From NCBI GenBank assembly GCA_015698045.1, contig BLAL01000040.1:226501-290500 (forward strand): 64,000 nucleotides of DNA, given 5' to 3'. Below, piece after piece: positions 1 to 12,624 of the stretch (position 1 is its first letter; each line of letters begins with the position of its first letter). Position numbers and translations under genes: made by a program. Below the pieces are notes generated by a model that searched no databases, had not been told where the DNA came from, and was given only the letters and a program-made list of their open reading frames with translations. This stretch comes from Rhizophagus clarus. Its lineage: Eukaryota > Glomeromycota > Glomeromycetes > Glomerales > Glomeraceae.

Positions 1-305
1 TCGATAATCAATTCAGGAATGCATAAATAAAAAAACTTTAATTTTGAATTACCCCTTAAAGAATATGCTGTACTTGGAATAAATTTTTTAAAGTTGGAAT
101 GTAACTCAAGGATATATACAGCTTTATTTATTCATAAGATGACTAAATTAGAATTATAGAATTTTCGTGAATTCTGAAAATTGACCTGTCATTTAAAAAA
201 AATATGGTGGCTTATTTGAATCCTAAAATAGAGAGAGAAGTTGGGAGCAATAAATAATTACATAAAAGCTAATAAAGAAACCTACAGACAACCATTTGTA
301 ACAAA

Positions 306-1631
306 CTAATCGGATCGATTAGAGAATAAGAAACTTAATCTAAAGATAAATAAAGATAATGTGATTGAATTGATTGCTATTAGAATTGCTTTCCATGTAG
401 GTGTATACGGTAAGTAAATACGTTTCGGTAAAATGCTTGTTGCCGTGACATCCAAATATACGAAATAAACGTAAATTGGGAAAACTGTTGAATAACTGAG
501 CTCAAAAATAAGCAAACTATTAAAAAAAAAAGAGAGAGAGAGAATTAAAATAAAGTCCATTAATATAAAAATAATATTTAAAGAAAAAAATTTTTCTACA
601 TACGGAAAATTCTTAGAGAAGAACAATATGTTCAAAATGTTTCCAGCAAGATGGAGATATGATGCAAGGAGTAAAATAGTAAGATGCTTAGGATATTCAA
701 TTGTAGTTGGCAAGGTTGGCAAATAAGTATTGTGAGTGGTAACATTATTATCATCTTCATCAGCATTCAATGGGGGAAGAGTATCTCTTTCAGCTTCGCG
801 AATGTGTTCTTTTGTAGAAATATAAATGCGTGTGAATTCAATAACTAAAGCAATGTCCATAATCAAACCTAAAAAGAAAATTATTATTAATATTACGGCA
901 TGAATTGTTTATTTGTACACATATGGAATTAACGTGCCAACCTTGGAACTTAAAAAAGGCCGCATCTTTAGGGAATTCAAGTAAGATTACAGCAGCACTA
1001 GAAGACAAGATGTAAAATGTTAACCAAGCAAACAAAGATCCACCCTTGATTCTACCACCATTTCCAATTAAGGTTAAAATTGCAAATTCAGTTGAATTGT
1101 GAAATATTCCAACTACGCTAAACAATTTTCCTACATCAACGAGTATAGCAAAAAGTACGGTTGCAAGCGTGGCCCAGACATAAACAATAAGTAAACGATC
1201 GAAACCAATCGTTGGTACGCCAACAATATTTTCATCGCTATCATCGGAAATGGTGTAGAAGCGAGTGATAAGTTTTTGACTCGTCGGAGGATTATTAACT
1301 ATTTTTAAGCCTATAGCGCCGGTTACTGCAAGAAATACAACGGTTAATGTATTTACTGCATCATTTTGATCCGAATTGTATCCTAACGAAAAAAAAAAAA
1401 TATTTAAATTAACTTTCGTTATTCACGTTTTTTTTGTTGATAATATTGATAATATTGATAATAATAATAATAATTACCTTCGACCTCTCCATGCCATGTT
1501 GGATATCCAGTATGACGATCTGGTTGCTGTTTCATATCTGGAAGCTTTACAAAACTGAAACTTAAGAATACCGCTGCCAACACGGCAAATGATAATAAAA
1601 GTGCAAATAATTGCATAACCCTAACAACCAT
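306..1631 (-). CDS. Hypothetical multi-span membrane protein, 4 exons
   Basis: Seen: four exons on the minus strand, 1631-1478, 1382-942, 868-604 and 495-306, with GT-AG introns and a closed frame of about 349 aa. The first two junctions are forced, because the frame is kept only by splicing there (E-G-Y-N and Q-G-L-I joins). The third intron (donor gtatgt at 603) is a multiple of three in an open frame, so it could be retained. Hydrophobic stretches: one near residues 3-24, two or three in exon 2, one or two in exon 3 and two in exon 4, about 6-8 spans. An acidic loop (NADEDDNN) lies in exon 3. I do not recognise a family; a fungal G-protein-coupled-receptor-like or small integral membrane protein is possible but unsupported. 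It lies 950 bp downstream of the CLC gene on the same strand. The start is the first ATG of the hydrophobic N-terminus. Confidence 0.72.
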
Positions 1632-2582
1632 TTTTTATGATTTGGTTTGTAAAAAAAAAAGTTAAAAAAGAAAATATAAAATTTTTTGCGTTTTATAACA
1701 AATTCCTAAATAAACAATCATTTTTTCGATTGAACCTTTTTTGAACAATTCAATAAACTTCTAATCAAGTATTTTGTTTAAGATGTTGTTGATTAACTTT
1801 TGTTTTACATAATTGGTAAAAATAAATAAAAAAAATATTTACATAACATTGGAATACAATAATGGTTTAAAAAAATTATGAATTCTAGATTCTACTATTA
1901 TTATTCGCTTAGATGGATTTGATCCCTTCTAGTATGTTTTTATACATAACAGGTACTTTACAAGATAGGGTAGGCTAAATTTTGTATTACTATTATATGT
2001 CATCGTCCTCAGCCGAATAAACGTAAAATTAATTGGACACTGTGTTCAGTTAAATTAATTTTCAATAAACAATTACATAATCGTGTAAATTGCTTTTTCC
2101 GTTATGTGACTATGCAATAGCTTAAATCTGACCTTATCATTTTCACATCTTGTATATATTAATTATATAAAATATTAAATGGCGTTAGTATTTTAACATA
2201 ACACTCCCTACTGCATATCAGGACCTCCTAATTATGACTAAAACAAAGATAAGACCGCAAAAAATTATTATTTATCTTCAGTTATGCGTTTAATGGTAAG
2301 ATACATATTAATATTTGGCTAAAAAAAAAAAAAATTTTTGAAATAATGACAGTATACGTAAAGTATATATACTTTAAAAATGCCAAAAAAAAAAAAAGAT
2401 TTATTCCTATTTAAACATTAAATGTACATGCGTGTAAACGATTCTCACGTAAAAAATGTTAAAACATTACATAATTAAATAATTAATTCGAAAAAGTTTG
2501 ACCAGTACTAGTTGCGATTTAGTGGAATGAATAAACTATATTCTCAGAAAATTGTCCAATATGGGTAAACTATATGCTGTTC

Positions 2583-5500
2583 TTATAACGTATTATTTAT
2601 TTCTTTTCCCGTCATGTGTCTTAAATAAATCACCAATCTCTTTTTATGTACAACACCAACATATTGGCCACGATCTACTACAATAACATATCTCAATCCT
2701 AACTTTTTAAATAATTCCAATACAACTTCCAATGAAACATTTTTTGATACCGTTAATGGTGCCTATTAAATGACATTATTTTAATATTATGTATATATAC
2801 GTAATGTATAAAAAAATAAATTTGTTACTTACCTGATTAACATATGCAGTGAAATTAACAGATTTATCAATAACATTTTCATCTTTAAAATAACATCTTG
2901 TTAAATTGTCTAAATCATGTACTAAACTTAATGCATGCTCCAATTCTGTTGATGCTATATATCCTACTAGTATTTTATTATCTACAATTGGAAATCCTGC
3001 ATCTGAATATCCTGACGTAGCTATAATTCACAAACAAAAATATATTAGATATATTATGTATATGCTGTATGCATATTTTTTTAAAAAATACACTAATACT
3101 CGCCTAACTTTTTCAATTTATCTTTAAGTTTACCGATAGTATTCATATCATTAACATCAATAACCTCTAAGTCTTTTTGACATAAATCCAATGTAGTGGT
3201 AAATGTAATATTATTCTCATTATATTCCGTCTTAGAATCTAAATATGGATGACCTCCTAAGTCTATTAATAAGTCATAAATACCATGTTTTATTATTCCA
3301 TCTGCTACCCATTTTGATATCATTATAGCAGTCATTATTGGCTATTATTACAAACAGAAAAAAACAATAAAAAATATTAACAATCATAAATAAACGATAA
3401 TAATCAAAGAAATCTATTATATAACTCACCAAAACGTAAGTTAATGTACCAGTTAGTTCAAACATGATAACAGTTAAAGAGACTGTACTTCTTGTAACTC
3501 CAGCTAATGAGGCAGCTGCTCCGACCATTGCGTACACACCTGGTATAACGCAATCACCATTTTTGTTTTGATTACATACTGTTGAAAATATTGGAAAATC
3601 TGGATACGTCCTATTATTTATTTCTATTAATAATACTTCACGAACAAAATTCAATCATTACTTTTGTTAACACTTACATAGTTAGATACTGCATAACAAT
3701 TCCAAGCATTCTTCCAAAGCATGCACCAACAAGTAACGCTGGAATAAAAATTCCAGCAGGTACTCTTATACCGAATGTTATTATACATGTAATGAATTTA
3801 GAAATTAATGCAAGTCCAAGCAAATAAAATGCTTTGTACATTCCCTCAAAAGAATTACTGTGGATTTTAGATTATTATACAAATTTAGATTTCTCAAATA
3901 AATATACTTTTTCTTTCAAAAAAATATAAATAACATACTCGCATAATCCATCATGTTCCTTTTCATCAGTACACTCGTTAAACAAGCCAAATACTAAATC
4001 TGTGTTCGACATCCTTGTATATTTATTACCAAAATTTACAGCAGCAGTAATAATAACAACCATCATTACCTCGGCTATTGGCCATTGTTTCAACCATGTT
4101 CGATTTCGAATATATTTTGTATATAAGAAGATAAATTTACATAGAAATGCACCAAACAATCCCTAAAATTTAATTTTAATGAATATTAAATTTGAAACAA
4201 ATTAATTATTATTTTTTTTTTTTTTACGCTTACCCCTAAAACTCCAAGAATTAAGAAATTAATGATTTCAAAAACATGCCAATCCTTATTATAAGAAACT
4301 TGAAACATGACAATTTTTCCTGTATTGAACGGATCTATCAACTAAAGAAAAATAAATGATAAAATTTAATAAAACGTCAAAGAAATATGAAGTAAACACC
4401 ACAAATAATTACTTTTAATGTCACTGCGGCAACAATAGCGCAGAAAAAACTTCTGCATAGAGTTTTACTTGGGAAATAATAACTGACTTCCTCCAAAGAG
4501 AATAAAACACCGCCGATTGGTGCAGCAAAAGCTACACTCACACCGGCAGCTGCTGAAGCTGAAAGAATCTCCCTACGTTTACCTTCATTCTTGTTGTATT
4601 TGTGAAAAAGGCGAGATAAAATATTGCCAATACAGCAAGCAATATGAACAAATGGACCTTCCTTTCCAAGTGTCATGCCTGCTGAAACCACCATAGCCTA
4701 GGAAAAAAGAATTTGTTTACTTCATTTCTTTAAATTAAGAAATAAAAATTAATCATATACCAATGAAATTGCTTTAATCCAAAGAGTTCTTATACCGAGA
4801 AATCCACGAATCACAAACCCGCTTAAAATAGTTTTGACTTCTGGAATACCGCTACCAGCAGCGTAGGGCTTCAATTCTTTACGTTTCGGTTCTATATTTT
4901 CTATTCGAGCAGAGCTTTTGAATGATGGTCTGGCATATAAAGAATTATATTTAACAAGTAACGCCGACCCAGTCGCGAAAATAAACTAAAAAACGGATAA
5001 ACAAAACTTATCTTAAATTTATTTCACGATTTAAAATACAAGATAAATACATACTGCTACGACAACATAAGCAAAGAAATCAAATAACGTAGTATCCAAT
5101 TCATCATTTATTTGCATAGCTTGAGACCATGATTTCCATTTTTCGCATTTATTATCATTTAAGTCTGATAATTTACTAGTGATATTTGCACAACAGAAAT
5201 TCTTGTTCAATCGTAATGATTCCGTACAATACCCGTCCTTCAAATCAGACCCCAATTCTGCTGCAATATCAACACCAGCAGCGAAACATGCTGTCACTAT
5301 ACCTATAAAAGAAACAGATCGGCTTAGAAATCATGATTTTAATTCAAATTTAGATCGTCAAAAAAAGGGACTAGCGTTAAAGAGGAGGTAAAAAAAATAT
5401 ATTTCAACTGTGATCATAAAAATTGGATTGGACCATGACCTACCTATTAGAAAAACGAGAAACCAGCCTTGTAATCCGTCATATGATGTAATTATCCATC

Positions 5501-6208
5501 CGCGGATTCCTTTGATCGAGTGAAGTTTACGTATACGAACGCGTTCCTTGACGTAATCGTGAATCCAATCTAAATAAAAAAGATTCTCACGTAATTAGGA
5601 AGTTCTAATTTAATTATCGAATATGGTAATAAACTTATCTTACCGATAGTTGTATAATCGTCGTACCAAACACGAATACCACCTCCTTCACTAACCATGG
5701 CTTGTTTGTCTTCGTCGTAAGCACCACTTCTCCTTTTATATCGTCCAAATTGTTCAGTTAATGTCGTTGTTAATTGTTTTAGTTGCCTAGGATTCCAAGT
5801 ATGCCGTCGAAAACGTGAAGATGAACTGTTTAATAAATGTATTTAAACGAATTATAATATTATTACGTTAATATTTGTAATCAGTCTATTAATTAGATTA
5901 ATTGGATCACAAAATATATTTAGTAACAACCTAAAAGCACTATCATTATCCCTTGAAGAAGGAAAATGGCTATAACGAGCAGAAGGTTCATGAGCGCCTT
6001 CTAACAGAGAAGTAGTTTCATTTGGTTCATTCCCGTTAATGCTATCTCTTGAATGTTCTGAAAAAAACCGAGGAGAATGTACAGCTGGTAAAGGACTTAA
6101 ATAATTGGCCCTTTGATTTTCCAAATTTGATAAATCGGCATTGGAAATTTTATCTTGTTCGTCATCACTATGATCGTTTATGTTTTTCCCTTGGCTTCTG
6201 TCCGTCAT
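2583..6208 (-). CDS. CLC-type voltage-gated chloride channel / Cl-/H+ antiporter
   Basis: Transports chloride across an intracellular (Golgi/vacuole/endosome) membrane, like yeast Gef1 and animal CLC-3/4/5. Exons (minus): 6208-5931, 5825-5644, 5569-5444, 5302-5055, 4985-4761, 4697-4413, 4341-4234, 4162-3939, 3857-3678, 3610-3430, 3341-3104, 3020-2833, 2762-2583. They sum to 2643 nt, 880 aa, with every phase consistent. Motifs: hydrophilic Ser-rich N-terminus 1-100; GSGIPE 322-327; GKEGPFVH 364-371 with gating glutamate E366; E422-E423, where the second aligns with the proton glutamate, so an exchanger rather than a pure channel is inferred; [11 protein letters not shown] filter motif 588-598; two C-terminal CBS domains about 735-795 and 822-870 (nucleotide-sensing in the family). 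Odd: the intron after exon 11 has a GC donor (3103-3102). The length is usual for eukaryotic CLCs. No disruption is seen. Upstream is a 29-nt poly-A tract. Confidence 0.95.
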
Positions 6209-6244
6209 AATAAAACATGAAAATTATGTTATAAAGCTTCAAGG

Positions 6245-6273
<29 letters not shown>
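6245..6273. repeat. Poly-A homopolymer, 29 nt
   Basis: An uninterrupted A run just upstream of the CLC start codon (start at 6208, minus strand). On the coding strand it is poly-T. It could be a nucleosome-excluding promoter tract, but that is inference. Confidence 0.9.
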
Positions 6274-6280
<7 letters not shown>

Positions 6281-8654
6281 CGTGTTTTATAAGGAGATGT
6301 TTAAAGGGGTTCGTATCACGCGGGTTTAATTTTCACTCTGCATATATATTGCAGGATTTGCAGCATATGGAACTCATATGGATCAATGATGTATTACCGA
6401 TTTAATATAGCCAAAAATGGATAGTAAATTGAATTCACGTAATCAACATCACAGAGTAAGCATTTTGTTTCAATGCCATGGTTCGGAAAAAACCCTGTTA
6501 TTCTTAACTCCTATGAGTAATCCGCAGGGGTATGTCACTTACTAAAGATAACATGGGATTAACCTAAAATTAGGGCCATCTAAAAAAAAACCATTAACGT
6601 ATACTTCATTTTTTTTCCGGCTAACTTACAGAGACGTTATTATGAATTTCGGGATGGTTATACAACAAAATCATAATTTATATTGGACGAAGTAAAAAAG
6701 CAGCTTTTGGGATAATATTCAAATAGGTAATAAAATTAGGTGATAAGACGATTAATCAATTTTTTTATCGTTATACATTACATGAGAATATTTGTAGATA
6801 TAACAATATTGATATCACTATTGCACAATGATCAAAAATATCAGTTACATGATCATATAAGGCCGTACGATAACATAGATATTATATTGTGTTATTTAAT
6901 GTCACGAATTAATGGGAAATTTAAAGCGCTGAGATTTGGCAACTTGAAATGTATAATTTTTAATTTTTGAGGTTTAAACATCCCAATTGTAAAGAAAGTT
7001 GTATTTCAAATCGATTTAATCCCGAAATATTATAGTATATATAGAGTGATTTTATACATACACAAATTTAATTCCTTGTACAAATTAGTGCAGCAATCCT
7101 TCTACCCGTCATCCGTATCCGGGTCGGATTATCCAGCATTCATTATCTGGATAAAATTTTCAAAGGCGGACCAGATGGCCATCCGTGACGGATTACCCGA
7201 CTATTACCCGGATGCCTGTCGGATACTAACAGATAAACGGATCATCCATATTACCAAAGATCATTAATCGGTCAGTAAGAAATTTACAATAAGACTAATA
7301 TCTAGTTTGTTGCCTGTCCCTTATTCTTTAACGCTAAAAATAAAATTCACCCCCCTTTTCTTTTCCATTTTTATGCCAAAAATCCTATTCGTCACATATT
7401 ATCCACCACACCCTTAATTTCATAATTCCGGTCAGAACATTAAAAATTATTCTTTATCGATACCCGTTTCATAAAAAAATTTTTCTATTTTTAGAATTAC
7501 AGTACCTTAATTGGGGGTGTTTAAAGCGCACAACCTAAATGTGTGCCAGGTTACGCCAAAATGTCAAATTATCTGCCTGACCATGCTCATAGGAACAAAG
7601 GGGATCTGATTGGTTCATTAGCCACATTAATTACTGTATCGGTTTATTGTTTATCATATGATAAAAACTTTTCTCTTCCCTCTTTCTTCCCTTTTTCATA
7701 TTTTAAAAATATATTTTAATATTTTAGAAATTATTGTTATTTAATAAAAGTTAAATATTTTTCACCAGCAGCAGAACCTCAAGTGTAAAATATTATTATA
7801 AGGATATAAATATTCAATAAATAAATTTATAACAAACACGTTTTATAGAAATAATTTCAGCATTTGGTTGTATTAAACAGATGAAAAATGCTTAAAGAAA
7901 GTTGTTTATAAGGTGTGGAATGCTTGTATATTGGTTTGTATTAATTTCATGATGTTATAGATTTTTTTTTATAATACTAGAATGCGTTGTTTTACATTTC
8001 AAGTTATTATTTGAGTTTGGCCAAGAAAAACAAGTGAAATAATCATAATAATGTTATTCTGTAATTATTAAAGTTTATATATATTGATTTTTATAAAACT
8101 AGCTTAATTATTTGTGATAAATTAATTTCATGTAATATAATTTTTATAATATTTAATATAATCAGTTAGTAGAAATATCACGCTTGATGTTGATCATTAA
8201 TAAATAAAGTTTGTGTACCTAAAACAAGGTGAAGAGCCAAAATTTAACTATACATTAAAAATTTTTTAAACTTTCGCCAGTAATACTTTATGATTTATGT
8301 TACATACTTTTATAGTTTTTGAAATACTTTAATATTTATATAAAAAAAATATTAGTGGTGTAACTTTACTCACTTTTTCACCTTTATGTCACCAATTAAA
8401 CTGATAAACATGCTTAAAAGTTTGTGAATACCACCTAGATATACGTTTTTCATAATGATCTCACACAAAATATAAGCGAAAATTAGCAGTTTAAACAACA
8501 GTTTTTGTAAAAATTTCAAATTATTGTTTTATATATATAATATTTTTAATTACTTTATTGTAATTTTGCAATTATAATACAAATAATAATAAATAAATTA
8601 ATTATTTTTATTTACACGATAATTTCACCAACTATAAACTCTTTTCTTATCTCA
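6274..8654. other. Intergenic, no gene recognised
   Basis: AT-rich DNA upstream of the CLC gene. The stretch 7080-7270 is richer in GC and has a short open frame, but shows no recognisable domain, splice context or repeat partner. The rest has stops in all frames. I see no RNA gene. Confidence 0.6.
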
Positions 8655-10597
8655 TTCAGTTCCAAGTTGTTACAAACCCTTCCTATATGAATTCTTAGAA
8701 ATTCTCAAAAAAATTTTCTATCAAATGAATCCTATACAAATCCTTTCTATATGAACCCAAAAAAATTTCACAAAAAAATTTTCTATTAGATATTTCATAC
8801 AAACTCTTCCTATATGAAATCTTATAAAATCTCTTAAAAAAAATTTTCTATCAAAAATATCCCATATGAATTATTACCATATGAATCATACTTGAAAAAT
8901 CTTTATTAAAATATCCTTATAAACTCTTTCCATATGAACTAAGAAGATCTCTTTTCTATTAAAGAATCTCATATGAACCTTTTCATATGAACTCTTAGAA
9001 AATCTTTCTTAAAAAATTTTTCTATCAGATATCTTATACGAACTCTTAAAAATAAAAAAAATCAATTTATTAAAAATATCCTATACGAATTTTAGAAATC
9101 TCTCTCAAAAAAATTTTTTATCAAAGAATCCCATATGAATCCTTTTTAAAAAATTTCATAAAAAAATTTTCTATTAGATATCCTATACAAACTTTTCCTA
9201 TATAAACTTTTAAAAAATCTCTTAAAAAAAATTTTTTATTAAAGAATTTTATACAAACCTTTTCTATATGAACTTTTAGTAATCTCTCAAAAAAAAAAAT
9301 TTTTTATTAAAGAATCTCATGTGAATCCTTTTCATATGAATCCTAAAAAATTTAAAAAAAATTTTCTATCAGATATCCCATACGAACTCTTTTGAACTCT
9401 TCCTATATAAACTCTTAGAAAATCTCTTAAAAAAAATTTTCTAACAAAGATATTCTATGCAAACCTTTACCATATGAATGCTTGAAAAATCTTTATTAAA
9501 ATATCCTATACAAATTCTTCTCATATGACTCTTAGAAAATCTTTTAAAAAAAATTTTCTATTAAAGATATCTTATACAAATGCTTTCCATATGAACTCAG
9601 AAAATATGAACTCTTTTTATATAAATATAGAAAATCTCAAAAAAAAAATTTTCTATCAGATACTTATATAATCAAAAAAAAAAATCTATTTATCAAAAAT
9701 ATCCTATAAGAATCTTAAGAAATCTCTCAAAAAAAAAATTCTTATCAGATATCCCATAAATCCATATAACCTTTCTTATATGAACTTTTAAAAAATCTCT
9801 CAAAAAAAATTTTTTATTAAAAAATTTCATGCGAATCCTTTCCATGTGAGCCCTAAAAAATTTCACAAAAAAATTTTTTATCAGATATCCTATATGAACT
9901 CTTTCTATATAAACTTTTAGAAAATTTAAAAAAAATTTTCTATCAAAGATATCTCATATGAATTTTTTTCATATAAATACTTGAAAAATCTTTATTAAAA
10001 TATCCTATATGAACTTTTCTTTCACAATTCTTAGAAAATCTTTATCAAAATATCCTACACAAACCCTTCTCATATAAACTCTTAGAAAATTTTACAAAAA
10101 AATTTTCTATCAGATATTTTATACAAACCTTTTTCATATGAACTCTTGGAAAATACTAATTCTTTCCATACAAACTCTTTCAAAAAAAAATTTCTATTAG
10201 ATATCTCATACAAACTGAACTCTTAAAAAATCTCTTAAAAAAAAAATTTTCTATCAGATATCCCATATGAACTCTTCTTATATGAATTCTTAAAAATAAA
10301 AAAAAATCTATTTATCAAAAATATCCTATACAAATCTTAGAAAATCTCTCCAAAAAAAATTTTTCATCAAATATCCTATACAAATCCTTCCCATATGAAT
10401 TCTTAGAAAATTTTACAAAAAAATTTTCTATCAGATATCCCATATAAACTCTTTTTATATGAACTCTTAGAAAATAAAAAAAAATTTTCTATCAGATATC
10501 TTATATGAACTCTTAGAAATCTCAAAAAAAATCTTTATTTATCAAAAATATTCTATATGAATTTTAGGAAATCTATCAAAAAAAATTTTCTATTAGA
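8655..10597. repeat. Degenerate satellite, about 60-bp related units
   Basis: Variants of a roughly 55-70 bp unit follow each other for nearly 2 kb. Recurring words are CATATGAACTC, CTTAGAAAATCTC, an A7-9 run joined to TTTTCTATCA, and GATATCCCATA. The spacing varies and copies differ by point changes and small deletions, so this is an old, non-coding tandem array. All frames have many stops. Confidence 0.85.
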
Positions 10598-12438
10598 GTT
10601 TAAAGAGTTTTAAAATGGTTTATAATTATTGTTGAAAAAATTTAAAATGTGCTAATATATAATAAGCTAATTAGCAACTAATCGACCATCAATCTAATAT
10701 ATGACTTATTGATGTACATCAATCAGTGATAACTGATTTGAAATTTATATCTAATTGATAACTGATTGGTATCAGATTGAAAAATCAGTTATTAATAGGT
10801 AACCAATCGATTACCAATCAATCACATGACTGATTAGTGCCTGATTTGATTCCATTTGACTTGTGTTTATAATATTAAAAACTTGTGTAATATTTTAATT
10901 GTAATATTACATAAATCTTATGAAATTGTAAATTTACATAATATTTTAAAATTTTTTAAAATATTAAACCATAAACTTTTGTAAATTTATAAAATTGTAA
11001 ACTTATACAATTTTTTATATTATAAAATTTCTTGATATATATTACATTATAATTTAATTTATAAGAAATATTAGATGGTACTTTCTTTTGATTTATTCTG
11101 ATAAGATATATCTTTATTGATATTATTAGTAACTGATTTTTTTATTGCTGAAATCTTTTACATTCTTTATAATATCTTTTACATTAAAGTTTGAATGTTG
11201 TAATATATTTATTAAATCATTATATGTATTTATCAGTTACTATATATATAAATATAAATTATTAGTAGACTTTTAAATATTTGTTTATTGCAAAATTGAA
11301 CTTATATAGTATATTGTATTTTTGTATTTTCTTTATCTAAAACTTTTGCAAATTAAATTAAAAATGCATATTTCATCAGCAAATTTTTTGGACTGCAGAT
11401 CTGCATAGATCTGTAGTCACATTTCTGCACTCCTCAGATATACCTATTATCAAAGGTTGCAAAAAAAATCTAATAAAATCTGTACAGATTTTTAAGAAAA
11501 ATACAGTACTGTGAAGATTTTTAAAAAAAAAATTTTGTGATTTTTAAATATAAATTTTTTACCGATTATTAATGGTCATTGCAAACAATTATATAATGTA
11601 TAATTTATTTTATATATGTATAATAATTTATTTTATTGCAAGTATTTACAAATTTAAAGTATACTAATTTACACTATTTTACTAAATGCACTATTATTAA
11701 ATTAAAGTTTTTCCTTTCTATACTGCAATATATTATTAATGGTTTGGACATTGTTTCAGTTGATTTGATTCTAACAAACAACTTTTAACTTTTTCAATTT
11801 AATAAAACATGTTAAAATGTGAAAATATAATATTATTTCTTTTTACTTTCAAAATTATATTTCAGGAAACTTCCAGAAATCTGTAAACTTATAAAATAAA
11901 AATAAAACATTAATTAAAATTTTGTTTTAAAAAAAAACAAAAATAAAAAATTTATAATTTTCAAAGTAAATACTTTTGAAATTTAGTCCAGAAGGTGTTT
12001 AAAAGTTCCAAACCTATAAAAAATAAAATCAAAATATTAATTTACATTTCATTATATAAAATCAAAGAAAAAAAAATAATTTTGAAGTTTTTTACCTTTG
12101 AAATACTTTATCTGCCTCAGGGTGGAATTCCAGACTTAAAAAATAAAGAAAAGTAAAACTTTAGTAATATTTTGCTAAAATAAAGAAAAAAAATAATTTT
12201 GAAGTTTTTTATCTTCAAAATGCTTTATCTGCCTTAGGATAGAGTTTCATATCTAAAAAAATATGAAAAAAATGTTAATAAAATGCTTATTAAAAAAAAT
12301 AAAAAAAGAAGAATTTCAAAGTATTACTTTCGAAATTCTTCTAAATGGCAACAAAATATTTATATTAATGTTTCATTTAATAAATCACAAATAAAAAACT
12401 AAAAAAATCAAAGGTTCACTTTTGAACAAAGTCTAGCC
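10598..12438. other. AT-rich non-coding DNA with TE-end remnant
   Basis: No open frame of note. The stretch 10640-10860 has inverted AT-rich words (ATCAATCAGTGATAACTGATT and relatives). The stretch 10870-11035 is a decayed copy of the right end of the inverted-repeat element at 50598-62312: both share GTAATATT.ACATAAATCTTA, AAATTGTAAA, CCATAAACTTTYGTAAA and TATAAAATTTCYTGAT in the same order. Short repeats at 11930-12320 contain ATTTTGAAGTTTTTTA twice. Confidence 0.55.
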
Positions 12439-12624
12439 TAGTGTTCTGAATGGGTCAGGTCGGGTCAGGTGATCCATCTGACCTAACCTGATAATTTTTT
12501 TCAGGTCAGGTCAGATCTGGTAACCCGTCTGATCTGATTTAACCCATTTGATCTGGTATAATACTTCGGGTCAAACAATTTATGAATATTATAAAAAAGT
12601 TTTTATTAAAGTGAAGTTTTTTAA

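Noticed and set aside
7046..7267. Short plus-strand open frame in a GC-richer patch
   Set aside because: No domain, no splice or start context and no repeat partner; length is within chance.
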